64,000 nt of DNA. It comes from Phoebastria nigripes. Its lineage: Eukaryota; Chordata; Aves; Procellariiformes; Diomedeidae. The DNA lies in the NCBI GenBank assembly GCA_035582835.1, contig JAYKAV010002964.1, positions 509,658 to 573,657 on the forward strand, written 5' to 3'. The translations under genes were made by a program, and so were the position numbers. Positions 62,501 to 64,000 of the stretch are shown one piece after another (positions within the stretch are counted from its first letter, which is position 1; each line of letters starts with the position of its first letter). Under the pieces are notes generated by a model. The model had not been told where the DNA came from. It worked only from the letters and a program-made list of their open reading frames with translations, and did no database searches.

Positions 62501-64000
62501 ACCTTTTGTTGCATTTACATCATCCATTCAGCCTGAGGAATACTAAAGTCCCAAATAATCTCATATATAGACACAGTCAGTTTTGAGGAGGAGGCCAGTT
62601 ATCAGCTAATCTTGTTTCTAGGCTGCTCCTAGTCAAGACAACAGTACAGATCTCCAGTCCCATTGGTAAAACCCAAAACAGTCACATGGGAAAAAAATCT
62701 CAATAAATGACCTCTTTATCTAGTGTATGGGTGGGAAAAACAGTGGAAATAGTTGCCTGAAATTCTGGGAAATGCCAGAGCACCATATCAGAACTTATCA
62801 GTTCTTTTCAGNCTATGCCAAAAAGCAATGTGAAATCACAACCTTACACTGGACCTCAGGCCCAATTAGCATTATTACCTCAGTTTGAGCCGAAGGTTTG
62901 ACACTGTGAAATGTCCAGGACTCAGCCGATACAGGGCTTGGCTGACCTACATGGGACTGGAAAAAGGTGGTCAGTAATTTCCTTACAGCTGCTCATCCAG
63001 GAATCTCAAAAGGCCTGGCTTCTTTGTTCATACAGAAAGCTGTTAANTTCCCCTTTTCAAGGCATTTACAAGAACTCAAAAGAAATGTGGATCCTAAAAG
63101 AGAGTGAGCCTTACAGGTCTGCAGCCTCTTTATCTCTTCTTTTGCCCATGCTAGTGTTTTATTAACTGCAGTGATAAAAGCTGCTTAGAAGGATAGAGAA
63201 TGGTCATAAACATCTCTCTCTCCCTCCCTCTCTCCCAGTGTTACCTCAGGGACCCACTTCTGTGGTGCTTCAGCAAGCAGCATTGCCGTGTAATGATGGA
63301 GTGTGGTGGGGAAAGGCTAAAAGGAAGCATCAAAGAAGGCAGGAATTGCTTCAAGTGCTTGTAATGTATAGGAATGAGCACAGGGAAACTGAAGCTGGAC
63401 ATCTGTGTATGTTTCCTAACAATGAGCGGCGATAGCTCACGTGCCTGGTGCTGTTCAGGAGGACTCATCTGCAGGTCTTGCAGTCTCTTGCAGTGCAACC
63501 AGCCCATTAATATGTCTGGGTTGGAACTGGCTCTTAGGGAGAGTGATGGAAAACCCATTACTGGGATCCTTAAAAACAGAATGAACCAAACACTGAAAAC
63601 AATACCGTGGGGTCCCTCTCCTGCTCCAGCCCAGGGCAAAGCAGAATCGAAGAAATCTCAGGGGATCTTTTTTATTCTATGTCTAGATTTCAAACAAGAA
63701 CAATGAGACATAAACATAAATTTACATTCTTTCCACATTCAAGAGCTATGTATCCATGAACTGCATGTTGCAGCTGTATTTCTATGGATTTGGAAGTATC
63801 CTGCCCCTGAAACAAGTGCTGGCAGCAGTCAAAGACGATGCTAGAGAATGCTAGCATTAGCAAAAGACAAAGCCCAAATATGGCATGTAACCACAGCAAA
63901 ACAAACTATTGAGGGTGAAGCCCGAAGTGATGAACTGATAAATAATTTATGCTTTTAGTCAGAATAAACTTTTCTTCCTCTTATTTCTGCATGTTGCATT
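59561..64000. other. Unique noncoding stretch to the window end
   Basis: No gene or transposon recognised. Simple sequence: A16 (59586-59601), A15 (about 60413-60427), and a C/T tract (63213-63238). A 132-codon minus frame (63241-63639) overlaps + frames of 110 and 65 codons and has no recognisable domain. Patches at 60.02-60.16 kb and 63.7-63.9 kb are evenly composed but not otherwise notable. Confidence 0.5.
63213..63238 (+). repeat. CT-rich pyrimidine tract
   Basis: CTCTCTCTCCCTCCCTCTCTCCC followed by AG. It resembles a strong polypyrimidine tract plus acceptor AG at 63237-63238, but no convincing downstream exon is visible. Confidence 0.7.

Noticed and set aside
63201..63640. Exon after the polypyrimidine tract at 63213-63238
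   Set aside because: The acceptor looks good, but no clear donor or recognisable product follows. The overlapping frames on both strands are equally long.
1..64000. CRISPR array, operon, phage or bacterial system
   Set aside because: There are no regularly spaced repeats, ribosome-binding sites or dense coding. Repeats are vertebrate retroposons, so prokaryotic systems do not apply.

Overview
The window reads as noncoding nuclear DNA from a bird, either intergenic or a very large intron. Evidence for a bird: (i) several copies of the CR1 LINE, one (41.9-42.2 kb) ending in the overlapping ATTCTATG-type 3' repeat typical of avian CR1; (ii) a 580-bp solo LTR at 35.2-35.8 kb that I recognise from memory as a widespread avian endogenous-retrovirus LTR, probably of neoavian birds; (iii) low interspersed-repeat density and moderate AT-richness. 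I found no protein-coding gene, rRNA, tRNA gene or CRISPR array. All long open frames look like chance frames or relics of CR1. Isolated single N characters are scattered through the window, roughly one per 1.5-2 kb, which suggests a draft assembly with ambiguous calls.

Layout. 0-4.4 kb: unique sequence, a small TG repeat, a 44-bp tandem duplication and a double poly-T tract. 4.77-5.78 kb: a very decayed, roughly 1-kb CR1 in + orientation, running from the reverse-transcriptase region to the 3' terminus. 5.8-15.8 kb: unique sequence with a 40-nt poly-A and a pyrimidine tract. 15.8-16.1 kb: an inverted-repeat, MITE-like structure. 16.8 and 20.9 kb: long poly-A tracts. 21.9-23.0 and 28.1-28.4 kb: AT-rich, homeodomain-site-rich blocks that resemble conserved noncoding elements. 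26.3 kb: a CR1 fragment that keeps the FADD codons. 27.7 kb: MIR. 28.6-29.1 kb: ancient CR1, minus strand. 31.6 kb: CR1 3' end. 32.55 kb: GGAGA pentanucleotide array. 35.2 kb: solo LTR with a 5-bp target-site duplication. 36.7 kb: tRNA-like SINE head. 38.4 kb: a splice-site-bounded open frame, the only exon-like candidate. 41.9 kb: youngest-looking CR1. 47.4 and 57.9 kb: MIR-like SINEs. 53.1 kb: long poly-A. 55.2-56.7 kb: long ancient CR1, minus strand. 58.7-59.6 kb: further conserved-element-like DNA.

The elements do not form a pathway. The picture is a gene desert holding a layered fossil record: amniote-age CR1 and MIR, avian CR1, an avian ERV LTR, and recent homopolymers. Possible regulatory elements lie between them. 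Family assignments come from remembered consensus sequences and need RepeatMasker confirmation. Conserved-element calls rest on sequence texture alone and need a multi-species alignment.
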